This document shows, piece by piece, positions 1 through 10,238 of a stretch of 64,000 bases of DNA (position 1 is the first letter of the stretch; every line of letters starts with the position of its first letter). A model generated the notes under the pieces. It was given only the letters and a program-made list of their open reading frames with translations. It was not told the origin of the DNA and did not search any database. Where the stretch lies: contig NW_024882031.1 of assembly GCF_019059575.1 (NCBI RefSeq), positions 1-64,000 on the forward strand, read 5' to 3'. This DNA comes from Amphibalanus amphitrite. Its lineage: Eukaryota; Arthropoda; Thecostraca; Balanomorpha; Balanidae. The position numbers and the translations under genes were made by a program.

Positions 1-999
1 CTGGCGGGGGGGGGGGCCTCAGGATCCCCCCCTGAGGTTTTTTGGTTATTTCTCCCAAACGCGTTGAGCTAGGAAGCTCAAATTTTCTGACTTTTCCTAA
101 AAGGCTTCTACGCAACATGTCTGAAAATTTTGAGTTGATCTGACCTCAGGTCAGGTCACCAGAGGCGGTTTGGTGACCCTACCTCAGAAAAGTTTGCAAT
201 CACGCCAGAGCTAGAGTTTTTGACCGATCATTTTCTTCTCTTCAGGCTTTAGTTAGGGTACCAGTATGTGCAATTTGTATATCTCGGAATTTTGATATCG
301 GTGACCTAAGGTCAGGTCAGTTTCGCGACTCCCCATTTTAAGTCAATGGGGGAAAAATCAACTCCCTGTTTTTACCACTAAAACGGGTCGGAATGGCCCC
401 ATATACCATACATGACTTCATATACGATCAACCTTCACTACCTTGAGGTCTGTTTTGCTGTTGGGCAGCTGTGAGGTCATGTGATGTCATCAAAGGTTAC
501 CAAAGGTTTTTGGCCAATAACTCCGTACAGGAACAAGATACAGACGCATCCACGCGTCTGTATCTATCGTATCTATCGTCTGTATCAGCTCGTCAAGACG
601 CATCGAATGATATACATGATGACCTCGAGGTCACGTGACCTGAGGTCAACCTTTGACCTTGACCTTTCGAGGTCAACATATATATCATTCGATGCGGATT
701 GACGAGAGGATCACGATGATGCCCTTAGTTTGTTCCTATCTTGACTAATTCGAAAGTTATTCGAGAAAAACTCTCTCCATATCTAGCGCCGCCATTTTGA
801 CTTTTTCGACCCCTGTGACGTCATCTTTGACTGACCTGAAAATGACCTTTGTAAAAATTGTAGACCTTGTCCATGCGTATCCGATGCCGTTTACCGCTTG
901 TCGCTATCTTGCTTCGTTCTCGAGATCTCAGGGGGGGGGGGCCGAATCGGCCCCCCCCCCGCCAGTTTCTTGTCCCGGCGGAGCCCGCCAGGAATAGGG
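1..999. mobile_element. piggyBac-like MITE, left end outside the window
   Basis: The right end reads ...AGGG followed by TTAA at 1000-1003, as in piggyBac-type elements (CCCT ends, TTAA target). The window opens with CTGGCGGGGGG, which is the reverse complement of the run near 946-965, so the window begins just inside the left terminal repeat. The interior carries repeated TGACCT/AGGTCA half-sites and ATATATCATTCGATGCG-like segments, shared with the copies at 19379-20472 and 62570-64000. No transposase reading frame is present, so it is non-autonomous. Small open frames here are chance. Confidence 0.6.
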
Positions 1000-1003
1000 T
1001 TAA

Positions 1004-1772
1004 AGGAAGGGTGCCACCTTTTGGACACAACGCAGTTTTTACAAGATTAGCCTCACATGAACCTAAAAACCGGCTTCACTTACCTATGCTCGAGACGGTC
1101 AGCATTGAATCCGCACGTGAAGTTATCATTTGCGAGTTTTGCTGCCAGCATTCGGGCAGGCAAAAATCTTCAGCACTATTTCCTCGTCGTGTTAAGGGTA
1201 TTTTATAAAACATGAAATCAGCAAAGGTATGTATAAAAGTTATACTTTTGAAGCATGTTTTATCATTTTGAAAGGGTAATTTTTCTTTATGGTATACACT
1301 TAAGTTTTAAAATTTTAATTGGGAAGTTTTTCTAGTAAGTTGCATGAAGGGTGAAGGGGTTCCATAGATCTCTTAAGCATTGTAAAGGAAAAACCTTTAC
1401 TCGACTTATTTGATGTTCTTTAACTGTTGGCAAATATGGCCAACAGTTACCTACTTGGTTACCTACAACTTAGTTCAAATCATGTTATCTTCTTCCTTTT
1501 TATTTGTTCATCTTTTTGTCTCAGTTGCGCCATCAATGCAAATGGCAGAATGATATGTTGCCATGACAACAGGATATGCCAGCCGTCCTAGCTGCCACAT
1601 CAAACGACCTTGAGTTGTAGTGGTGATATAAACAACGATCTTTTTTTTGGCCAATGTATTAAATGCAATGTTTCGGTTTTTTGTATATTGTGGACGCGCT
1701 AACCACGTCTAAAAATTCAAATAAGTAAAATAGATTCATAGAACAAAAATTTCGGAAGGTGGCACCCTTCCT
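1004..1772. mobile_element. TTAA-flanked MITE (769 bp) with 17-bp terminal repeats
   Basis: Perfect 17-bp inverted ends: AGGAAGGGTGCCACCTT at 1004-1020 and its reverse complement at 1756-1772. Both are flanked directly by TTAA (1000-1003 and 1773-1776). This is the target pattern of the piggyBac superfamily. The interior is AT-rich and non-coding. It shares its left TTAA with the preceding MITE, so one element inserted into the other's target duplication. Confidence 0.75.
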
Positions 1773-1870
1773 TTAAGTCTTAAATTTAGTGGTCGCCGCT
1801 TACTAATCATGCGGCATACACGCCGCACATAACCGCCAATGCCGCAACACAGCTTAGATTTCGAAGTAAG

Positions 1871-1988
1871 CATTTAGTCTCACCCCTGGCGTTAGTACGG
1901 CAGATGGCAGGCCAAACGCTAGCGGCAGCCGGATGGGAGCCGGGTGAGACTAAATGCGCTAGCGTTTGGCCTGCCATCTGCCGTACTA
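1871..1988. repeat. Two interlocked inverted repeats
   Basis: Arm pair A is CATTTAGTCTCACCC (1871-1885) with its complement at 1940-1954. Arm pair B is a 34-bp block (1891-1924) with its complement at 1955-1988. The pairs interleave (A B A' B'), so both hairpins cannot form at once. No coding content is seen. Confidence 0.7.
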
Positions 1989-2325
1989 GCTGCCTCCTGC
2001 CCCGCCATCTGGTGGTTATCCCGCCGAGCCACCATCGTCTGAGCTGCCACCTAGTGGTGGTCCAACGAATTAATATCCCCGTCGCACTGCCAGTTCATGA
2101 CGACCTTCTCTCCGAATTAAGTGTCATTCAGATAGTCATCCAAGAAATGTAAATTCAAGTGGTGTTGAAAAGATGCGACCAAGTAAGTCAGTATTCTTCA
2201 AATCAAATTCACTGCACTGCCCATTGGCCGCACTGCCCATTGGCCATTGCTCTTAAGTCTTAAGCTCAACAAACAATCATTAGTTGAGCACCCACTGCAT
2301 TGGGAGAGTAATGCTGTACGTCCTG

Positions 2326-2543
2326 GGCCTCGTTTCATAAAGCGAGTCCGTAAATTACGCCGGTTTTTGGGGTTGCATTGCAAGCGCATGTGAAGCGATA
2401 CATTTATTTCCCCTTCTCCCCTCTGTGCTTGCTTGCAAGATAAAAAATTCAACGATTCAAACTATCGTCATCGCTTCACATGTACCTGCAATACAAGACC
2501 AAAAACCGGCGTAAGGTACGGACTCGCTTTATGAAACGAGGTC
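2326..2543. mobile_element. Hairpin MITE, about 220 bp
   Basis: Arms beginning CCTCGTTTCATAAAGCGAG (from 2329) are repeated as the inverse complement ending at about 2543. They continue inward through GCCGGTTTTTGG and GCATGTGAAGCGAT with a few mismatches. It is non-coding and abuts the next hairpin element. Confidence 0.65.
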
Positions 2544-2546
2544 CTG

Positions 2547-2769
2547 GGCCCAATCTTACCAATGCCGTAAATAAGATTTGGCAGCACTGGCCGGAGTTTA
2601 CGGCACTGATATCAAAGATATCCTTTTTATTTACATTCCGCTAATCCTGTCCTATGATTTTGATAGCGTGCATGATTATGAATGTTGCCTGAACGAATGC
2701 ATAAGTGAATGTGGAATAGTACCAAATGCCGTGAATGCGCATTCACGGCATTTGGTAAGATTGGGCCCT
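2547..2769. mobile_element. Hairpin MITE with GGGCCCAATCTTACC ends
   Basis: The left end GGGCCCAATCTTACCAATG is mirrored at the right end. Just inside the right end is a second small palindrome (AATGCCGTGAATGCGCATTC, then its continuation). It is non-coding. Insertion of several hairpin elements side by side is typical of this part of the window. Confidence 0.6.
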
Positions 2770-2772
2770 GGT

Positions 2773-3131
2773 TCGTTATTCCTGCGCTTGCGTGTGTATG
2801 TAGGTACGTGCAGGTTCCGCTTTTCCATCGCAAGAACGGCTCGACCGATCGCGATGTCTCGGTGGGGTGGCGTCGGCAACGGGGCTCTCTGGACAACCTC
2901 TAATGCGCGACGCGTTCGGCTTGGTGGCGGCGACCGGCGATTTAGTTTGTTTGAATCCATTTTAAGTTCTTGTATATGTGTGTATGTGTTTATTTGCTTG
3001 TATGTTCTTTAACAGAGCTGGTGCCTCGAATTAAGCACTTTCGAGTGCTTTTGCACCAGTTCTTACTTATCTTGATTTTGTGTATTCTTTTGTTTCTTAA
3101 TAAACGTGATGATGATGATGATGATGATGAT
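2773..3131 (+). mobile_element. Possible LINE 3' end with (GAT)n tail
   Basis: A T-rich stretch leads to AATAAACGTGATGATGATG, giving about eight GAT units at 3107-3131. Simple-sequence tails after an AATAAA-like signal are a known LINE 3' end form. No recognisable reverse-transcriptase sequence precedes it, so this is weak; it could be a plain microsatellite. Confidence 0.3.
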
Positions 3132-3654
3132 CGCGCTAAGGGAAACACCGGAGCGGCTACCCAGGTGGCCTAAATGTCTTTTTCCGCGTGCAATGTGCGT
3201 GCGTTGCGCATGATCCCGAAAATGGATGGTCGGACTGCGATCAAGCCTGCGTTCGACGTCCGGTAAATACTTGATAATTATCCGGAATCACTGGTAATTA
3301 GTTGGTATTGCAGGGACCATCGAATATCGATGCATTCAGTCACATCTTTATATTGCTGTTTCATAGATGCGTCTTTCACTCGTTGTCATGTCCGTTGTGC
3401 ACGGTGTCAGTCTAAAATAGCGAATGATCCCGGTGATCCCGGAAAATTATCCCTGTTTATCCGGATGTCGAACGCACGCCAAGACTGCATCTTTGCCACC
3501 TGCCTTCATGCAGGCACTGCCCCCCCCCCCCCCAGTTACACCGGCCAGCAGCCGGGTCTGAGCCCGTCTGCATTGGTAGTCCTAGCTGTGACGGCCGACT
3601 CCCTTTTCCCATTTCCCAATCTTAGTTAGTCGGCCCTGTTCCTCGTAGTGTCGT
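3132..3654. other. Unassigned sequence
   Basis: I see no gene, RNA or terminal repeat here. A run of about 13 C lies near 3522-3534. Confidence 0.5.
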
Positions 3655-4326
3655 CAGGTGGCGCTGCTGGCGTCCGACAGATGGCAGTACTTTTGTTCGT
3701 TACGCCTGTTACTCCGTCTCTTTTGTCGTGTTACGATGCTTTACATTGTACCATATCGATTTTCAGATGTGATATTGCAATGCAGTATGCCAATTTTTGG
3801 CCGTTATATTACTATGCATTTGGGTGTTTGTGAAGGTGTAGTCCAAGTGGTAGGTTGTAAATTGGTAGGATGTAGGTTGGTAGGTTGTAGGCTGGTAGGC
3901 TGTTAGCTGGTAAAGGTTAGGTCAGGATAGATTATCTACTTGGACTTCATCCAAATTAACCCGCATTTGCACGCATCATTACGGGAGTTAATTGTCAGCA
4001 GCATGCCATTTGCATGTGCATGATGTATGTTGCTGTAGATGTGTCGCATCATCGTCTGAACTACAACTTACAGTTATCTCAATAGAGGGCGTTTTTGTTA
4101 GCTGAAAAAATTTCGAAGGTATATTGCAGGATATCTTCAGAGGCAAATTATGTTACTATAATTAAGTGGGTATGCGATGTGTGCCTACAGGTCAGTGGTG
4201 AAAGCGGCATTCGCGTATCTTGCATTTCTTCGATGCGGCGCTTTGCTTTCGGTTTTAAACGTCTTTGGAAAGAGTAACTCGTCACTGGTTCTGGGATATA
4301 TCACCGACGTTCGGCTCCGACAACTC
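3655..4326 (+). promoter_or_regulatory. 5' flank of U1 gene copy 1, shared with copy 2
   Basis: Blocks such as GTGGCGCTGCTGGCGTCCGAC (split over 3658-3678), ATGCTTTACATTGTA near 3739, and everything from about 4160 to the U1 start recur in inverse orientation at 13740-14260 upstream of the second U1 gene. snRNA promoters (a PSE about 50-60 bp upstream, polymerase II) are expected in this flank. The conserved block immediately upstream of the RNA (about 4240-4326) is the natural candidate. I cannot point to a PSE with certainty. Between the conserved blocks lies a GTAGGTTGTAGGCTG-like short tandem (about 3850-3905). Confidence 0.5.
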
Positions 4327-4490
4327 ATACTTACCTGGCTCAGGGGATACCGTGATCATGAAGGCGGTTCCCCCAGGGCGAGGCCCTTCCATTGCACTTC
4401 GGTTGGGTTGACCCCTGCGATTATCCCAAATGTGGATAACTCGGGAGTACAATTTTTGTTAGCGGGGTAGGTTGCGTTCGCGCTCCAACC
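4327..4490 (+). ncRNA. U1: U1 small nuclear RNA, copy 1
   Basis: The U1 snRNP base-pairs with 5' splice sites at the start of spliceosome assembly. The sequence begins ATACTTACCTGG, the exact splice-site recognition segment. Stem-loop I holds GATCATGAAGG, the U1-70K binding loop. Loop II has ATTGCACTTCGG, the U1A site type. An Sm-like site AATTTTTGTT lies at about 4451-4460. A terminal stem-loop with TTCG ends at CCAACC. The length, about 164 nt, is the usual metazoan U1 length. All expected parts are present, so the gene looks functional. It differs from copy 2 at one visible base in the last stem, where pairing is kept (A-U versus G-U). Confidence 0.95.
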
Positions 4491-4598
4491 CTTTCTAAAC
4501 TCTGAATGTTTTGTGAGGTGAAGTTGGAAAAGTTTATCACTGTGCACGGAGAATTCTTACTCCGTTTGCATTATCTTTTGACCAGTGGGCAAAACATT

Positions 4599-7500
4599 TG
4601 TACACTCGGGGGCAGATTGATGTTCCACAACTCTTTATCCACCGGGCTCCTATGGCTCAGCATTGGCAGCAGCCGCCTGGTAACGGTAGACTGTGCCGCT
4701 TCACTTACTTGTCAAGCGGCACAGCCTACCCACACCGTATGACACCGGTCTGGGTCGGTGGCTGGAAGGCGATGTGGGCCGCCTGTGACGTCAGCGCAGC
4801 GGTGAGGGCCGAGCCCGGGGGGTCTCGGGTCGGCGCGGCGCGGCGGCTGGCGAGGGCTGGGGAGTGAGGCGGGGTGGAAGCATGGACCATCGCGCGGCTG
4901 GGCGAGCGTAGTTAACTTTCGCGTCTCCATTTGCCAATTATTCTACCCATCAATTGCGCTAAAGCATTTGTTAAAATGCCCTATGCCCAAGACAGCGCCT
5001 ATCATTTACTTGCCATGCGTATTACGAAGCACTTAAGCGTGGCAATGGGACAGCGATAGAACTTGTCACCCGTGCATCGAGGTGCGGAGCTATATTTTGC
5101 ATAACATGTTAGTATTGAGGCCTTGATTGAGCAGATTGGTGTCTATTGTTTCGCACGGCAATCGTCTAGAGACGTGGGAACTAGGGGTATGGGTATAGTG
5201 CGGCAGCTAACGCCCCAATTTAAAGCGATTATTACTGTTCCTCTAATATGAGGTCGCAGCCACCAATAGCAAACCGTTCCAACCAGGAGCCAAAAAGTCG
5301 GACACTCAGGAGGGTTCGAACTTCGAACCGGGCTTCCCCCACCGGTCAGCTCACGATCACGGTTCGTCGGAAGGTCATCTCAGGCTCAAAAGAAACGGTA
5401 TATACCATTCGAAAGCTGACGGTGAGCTGAATCCAAAAATGTATTTTTTATAAAAATCGATCGATGGCCTTTTTTGAAAATTGCGTTTTTGTAAAAACTT
5501 AATAATCTTTTATTCAACGGGCTGTCCCGGACATTCTTGAAAACATAAACATGTATTTTTGAGTTCCAGTGAAAGCTGAACGCCAAAGAACAATATTTAG
5601 CGAAGCATATTTCCAAACGTTAATATGCGTCTCCCACAGCCGAAAATAAGGCGCAATCACATAGCTCAGTGTCACGATGGACCAAAGTCAGCCACACAGA
5701 AGCGTGAAATGACCCTTATCGACTCGCAGACCCGGCGCTCTCGGCCCGCCTGACCGGTCACGGAAAGAACGTTCGGCTCTCGATCTGCTAAACAAATGTC
5801 ATATTTGTCAGTTTAACTGTCCACATCGCTATTAAAGTTATTCAGGATACCTGTGAAGAAAATTCATTGTTCTGCTCGATTTACAACATGCTTTAATTTA
5901 CATTTTTCTTATGCATATTTTGTTCCATCCAGCTGCGATCAGTGCCCGCGCAGGGGAAGTGAGCGGGGTTTCACTGTCAGAGGCTGTACTGGTGACAGCT
6001 GCTCGGCCGTGCGACCGGTCAAAGGTTACCCCTGCCCCGCCGGGCGCTACCCCCACTCCACCCGAGCTGAGGCCGGTGCAGCCTCTGACATTTCAGCGCG
6101 GCCAATTTTCCTTATATGGGCATGATACCAAGCTCAATTGAGCAAAGTAGACATGAACAAATGCAAATTAATGCATGATGTGAGGATGACAGAACAATGA
6201 ATTTTCTTCACAGGTATCCTGAATAACTTTAATAGCGATGTGGACAGTTAAACTGACAAATATGACATTTGTTTAGTAGAACGAGAGCCGAACGTTCTTT
6301 CCGTGGCCGGTCAGGCGGGCCTAGAGCGCCGGGTCTGCGAGTCGATAAGGGTCATTTCACGCTTCTGTGTGGCTGACTTTGGTCCATCGTGACACTGAGC
6401 TGTGTGATTGCGCCTTATTTTCGGCTGTGGGAGACGCATACTAATGTTTGGAAATGCTGCTTCGCTAAATATTGTTCTTTTGGCATTCAGCTTTCACTGG
6501 AACTCAAAAATACATGTTTATGTTTTCAAGAATGTCCAGGACAGCCCGTTGAATAAAAGATTATTAAGTTTTTACAAAAACGCAATTTTCAAAAAAGGTC
6601 ATCGATCGATTTTGATAAAAATTACATTTTTGGATTCAGCTCACCGTCAGCTTTCGAATGGTATATATCGTTTCTTTTGAGCCTGAGATGACCTTCCGAC
6701 GAACCGTGCGATACGAGCGTTCATCCACTGAGCTACCGGGAATGGTCCCCGTCAGCACAAAACAAATTGACATTCACCCGCTGACCGCCAATGACAGTTT
6801 TGTGACATATTATCGCGTTTGACCGCGGCGGGTAGTCGGTGGTCTCGGTAGCTCAGTGGATGCACGCTATAGCGTCGTAGGGTGACCGGTTGGAGAAGCC
6901 CGGTTCGAACCGTCCCAGGTGCGCAACTTATTTGCTCCTAGTTGGAACGGTTTGCTATTGGTCGCTGCGATCACACATTAGAGGAACAGTAAAATTTGCT
7001 TAAAGTTGGGGCGTTGGCTGCCGCGCTATCCAAAAACCGCAGTTCCCACGTCCCTGGACGATTGCTGTGCGAAATAATAGACACCAATGAGCTCAATCAA
7101 GGCTTTAATAAATACTTGTCTGTTATAAACAATGTAGCTCCGCAACTCGATGCACGTGTGATATAACTTCTATCGGCTGTCCCAATGCCACGTTAAAATA
7201 TGCCGTAATGCTCATGGCAAGTATGATGATAGGCGCTGTCTTGGGCATAGGATATTTCAACAACTGCTTTAGCGCAATTTTTAGGTAGAATAATTGCCGC
7301 CTTGAGACGCGAGAGTCAACTACACTCGCTCAGCCGCGCGGCGCGATGGTCCATGCTCCCACCCTCCCACCCCGCCTCACTCCCCAGCCCTCGCCGGCCG
7401 CCGCGCCGCGCCGACCCGAGCCATGCCCCCGGGCTCGGCCCTCACCGCCGCGCTGCGCTGACGTCACAGGCGGCCCACATCGCCTTCTAGCCACCGACCC

Positions 7501-7653
7501 AGACCGGTGTCATACGGTGTGGGTAGGCTGTGCCGCTTGACAAGTAAGTGAAGCGGCACAGTCTACCGGTACCAGGCGGCTGCTGCCAATGCTGAGCCAT
7601 AGGAACCCGGTGGATAAAGAGTTGTGGAACATCAATCTGCCCCCGAGTGTACA
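4599..7653. mobile_element. 3.05-kb fold-back element (long inverted repeat)
   Basis: The ends are TGTACACTCGGGGGCAG (4599) and its complement ending at 7653. Both are flanked by CATT (4595-4598 and 7654-7657), a likely 4-bp target duplication. The left arm (4599 to about 5873) is mirrored by the right arm (about 6188 to 7653) through many long near-identical blocks. Examples are TGTGACGTCAGCGCAGCG at 4785 and its complement near 7440, and TTCAGGATACCTGTGAAG at 5841 and its complement near 6205. The spacer is about 310 bp. The right arm is longer because of about 190 bp of tRNA-like sequence at 6712-6915. No transposase frame is evident. It lies just 3' of U1 copy 1 and is absent from the matching place in copy 2. 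Confidence 0.7.
6842..6916 (+). repeat. tRNA-like (SINE head) segment inside fold-back arm
   Basis: TAGCTCAGTGGATGC resembles a polymerase III A box and GGTTCGAACC is a B box, about 50 bp apart, as in tRNAs and tRNA-derived SINEs. A second A-box-like piece in reverse (CATCCACTGAGCTACCG, 6723) lies about 120 bp upstream. Acceptor-stem pairing is poor, so I call it a tRNA-derived repeat rather than a working tRNA gene. Confidence 0.45.
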
Positions 7654-7657
7654 CATT

Positions 7658-8283
7658 CGTCATGTAGGTGGGTGGTGCTACAAATGGGCTGTTGGTCACA
7701 AAGAATCACCATTGGGCAAAACTATTCGGCGATTTTCCTCTACAACTCGACATTGAACGAATGGTTCAACATCGGGCAAAACAAATCGTCAATGGTCGAA
7801 AGTATTCCTCATATACCGAGCTGGCTCCCTCTATGCCGAAGTCTAGCGAACTGTAACACTGTTTTGCTGAATGGTTGAAATGAAACACACCACGCCGGAA
7901 TAGTTGTGCTCAATGCCGAATGCCGATTGTCGAAATGGCTCCTCAAACAATTATGGCGAATGGTTGATTTCAAATGCAAAAGGTGTAGTTTTAATTATGT
8001 GTGCCGTAGCCCATAGAATTGCGCATTTCAGCTTGTTTAGACACTGGAGCAAACTGTGAGCCAAAACAAATATGATGGTGCTTCCTCATTTCAGAACGTC
8101 AGTTGAAGGCCAAGAACTGCGTATAGTGATGTGATGTGTCTTGCTATGAGAAACTGAGGCAGACCACATTTTGAGATGGATGGTGTATTGTACATATTGC
8201 ATGTGGGGTTTTCTGTATCTGACACTCGTGCGTGGCACGTTATTTTCTGCTCGAGCAGTGATTGCCGCAATATGTGTAGACCG
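7658..8283. other. Flank of U1 duplication, no gene seen
   Basis: It holds imperfect reiterations of GAATGGTT/GGGCAAAAC near 7700-7990. A block at 8015-8100 (CAGCTTGTTTAGACACTGG and GCAAACTGTGAGCCAAAAC) recurs inverted at 13430-13490 beside the second U1 gene. Confidence 0.5.
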
Positions 8284-8287
8284 TTAA

Positions 8288-9781
8288 CCCATTAATGACG
8301 CTTGGGTCATATATGACCCAAAAGCAACATCTTAACATTTTTTTCTAAATGGGGGCAAGTGGCACTTTGAGAGACTTGTGCGTGTGTTTTGTTGGATTTG
8401 TGGGTTCAGCGACGAGCGTCGGAGCCGCATAAAACTCGTGTGAGCTCGTCCACTGAAGTTTCTGGAGCCAAAGACGACGGGACTGCACAGCCGCCGGTCA
8501 CTGGCAATGGCGCGCCGTCCCAAAAAGCAATATTATATTATGTTTGCACTTTACTATCTATTGAATGTACGTCCACCTGGCATCTAAACTTGTCTGAAAA
8601 AGGCATGATGTATATTTTTGCCCTTCTTGTCGCCATCGGATAACTTTTTTTTCCTCGATACATATCCATGGGTCATAAATGACCCAGCCGGCAATAGTGT
8701 TGTCAATTTTCTCGTATGTTGAATATAAGGGAAGCGATTGATGATTATACGATTATTTATTTCTGGGGGTTTTGATCAGATCACAGTGGCGGATCCAAAG
8801 GAGGGGGGTCATATGGGTCACCATGACCTCCCCTGGGACCGGCGGGGGCACCACCGACCTATCAGGGGCACCACAGGCCTAGTGTTGCGATGTTGGGATA
8901 TCATGAGCGGACCGGTTGTCCGGGGCCGTGACGCGGGGCGGACCGGCGACTCGGCCGGCCGAGGGGCACCACGGGCCTGTCAGGGGTACCACAGGCTTGT
9001 TAGGGGCACCACAGGCCTGCAGGAGCACCATCGGCCTAGCAAGAGCACCACAGGTCTGTCAGGAGGCACCACAGACCTGCCAGGGGCGCCACCCAGAGGC
9101 CTACCAGGGGCACCATCGACCTCACAGGGGCACCACCAGCCTCGCACCAGCACCTTGGGCTTGTAAAGGGCTCCACGGGCCTGTCGGGAGCACTTCAGGC
9201 TTATCAGGGGCACCCCAGTCCTGCCAGGACCCAGGGGCACCAGCGGCCTAGCAGGAGCAACACAGGTCCGCCAGGGGCACCACAGGCCTGCCAGGGGCAC
9301 CACAAACCTAGCAATGGCACCACAGACCTGTCAGGGGCTCCACAAGCCTGTCAGGGGCACCTCAGGCTTGTCAGGGCCCAGGGGCATCACAGTCCTTCCA
9401 GGGACACCACAGGCCCGTCAGGCCTATGGTGTCCCCTCAGGAGCACCAGAGGCCTAACAGGGGCACCACAGGCCTGCCAGCGGCACCAACGGCCTCGCCA
9501 ATGAGACGTTGCAAAGCATTGCAATGCAGTGCCTCTTAATATTGTTTGGCTGAGACCGCTATACAGTATACACAATAAGGTATCTAGCTAAATCGGTTTT
9601 CGTGATAACTCCTTATTTGTGACTATGCCAATGCCGGTTGGGTCATTTATGACCCATACTTATAACTTGAGAACCGATGGAACAATTTTTTTAAGCTTGC
9701 ACAGTTTTCTTACTGGGTTGTGGCTAACATTTGTTAAGGGCAACTAAAGAATCAAAAAATAAAAATTCCGGCATTAATGGG
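8288..9781. mobile_element. TTAA-flanked piggyBac-like element, 1.49 kb, non-autonomous
   Basis: The ends are CCCATTAATGACG (8288) and the complement CGGCATTAATGGG (ending 9781), with TTAA at 8284-8287 and 9782-9785. Three copies of the palindrome TGGGTCATWWATGACCCA lie at about 8305, 8670 and 9639. Subterminal palindromes of this kind are known in piggyBac-like families. No transposase is present. Most of the centre is a GC-rich minisatellite. Confidence 0.75.
8850..9495 (+). repeat. Minisatellite, GGGGCACCACAGGCCTG-type units
   Basis: About 25 degenerate units of roughly 20-30 bp, core CAGGGGCACCACAGGCCTGT, run across the middle of the TTAA-flanked element. All open frames here (plus and minus) are by-products of the repeat. 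Confidence 0.85.
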
Positions 9782-9960
9782 TTAATGGTTTTAAAATCAT
9801 CCAATCGTACCTAGCGCCATGACCAAGATGGACGTGTTGATCAAAGCATTGAAATCAAAAGTGAATGACAAGGCTACGCGGTAATGTCAGATATTGAAAT
9901 TTCCTATTGAAACTCTTGATATATTGAATGGTCGGTTTTGCCATAATCAAATAATTAAAT

Positions 9961-10066
9961 ATGGTGATGAAATTGACCAATAACATGGCAGTGACTTATT
10001 TTCGGCCTTATTTTGTTATATAAAAATACATCTCACTGCCATGTTATTGGTCAATTTCATCACCAT
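9961..10066. repeat. Perfect-arm hairpin, about 106 bp
   Basis: Arms of about 34 bp (starting ATGGTGATGAAATTGACC) are perfectly complementary across a loop of about 36 bp. A foldback MITE remnant is likely. Nothing else is seen in 9786-10235. Confidence 0.75.
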
Positions 10067-10238
10067 ATTTCCTATTGAAATTTCCAATGATTTACATATT
10101 TACAACAATGCAACATCACTCCGAAAGTGTGTTGGGCAAATAAAAAGGAAGAAAAAAATATTACTGAATCAAATTAATTGACCGTTTTCTTCAAATACTA
10201 TTAGCCAAAATTGATATGAAAATTGCTCTTCAGCTTAA

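Noticed and set aside
8738-9251. Open frames of 111-142 codons over the GGGGCACCACAGG repeat
   Set aside because: The GC-rich minisatellite lacks stops in several frames on both strands, and no domain is seen.
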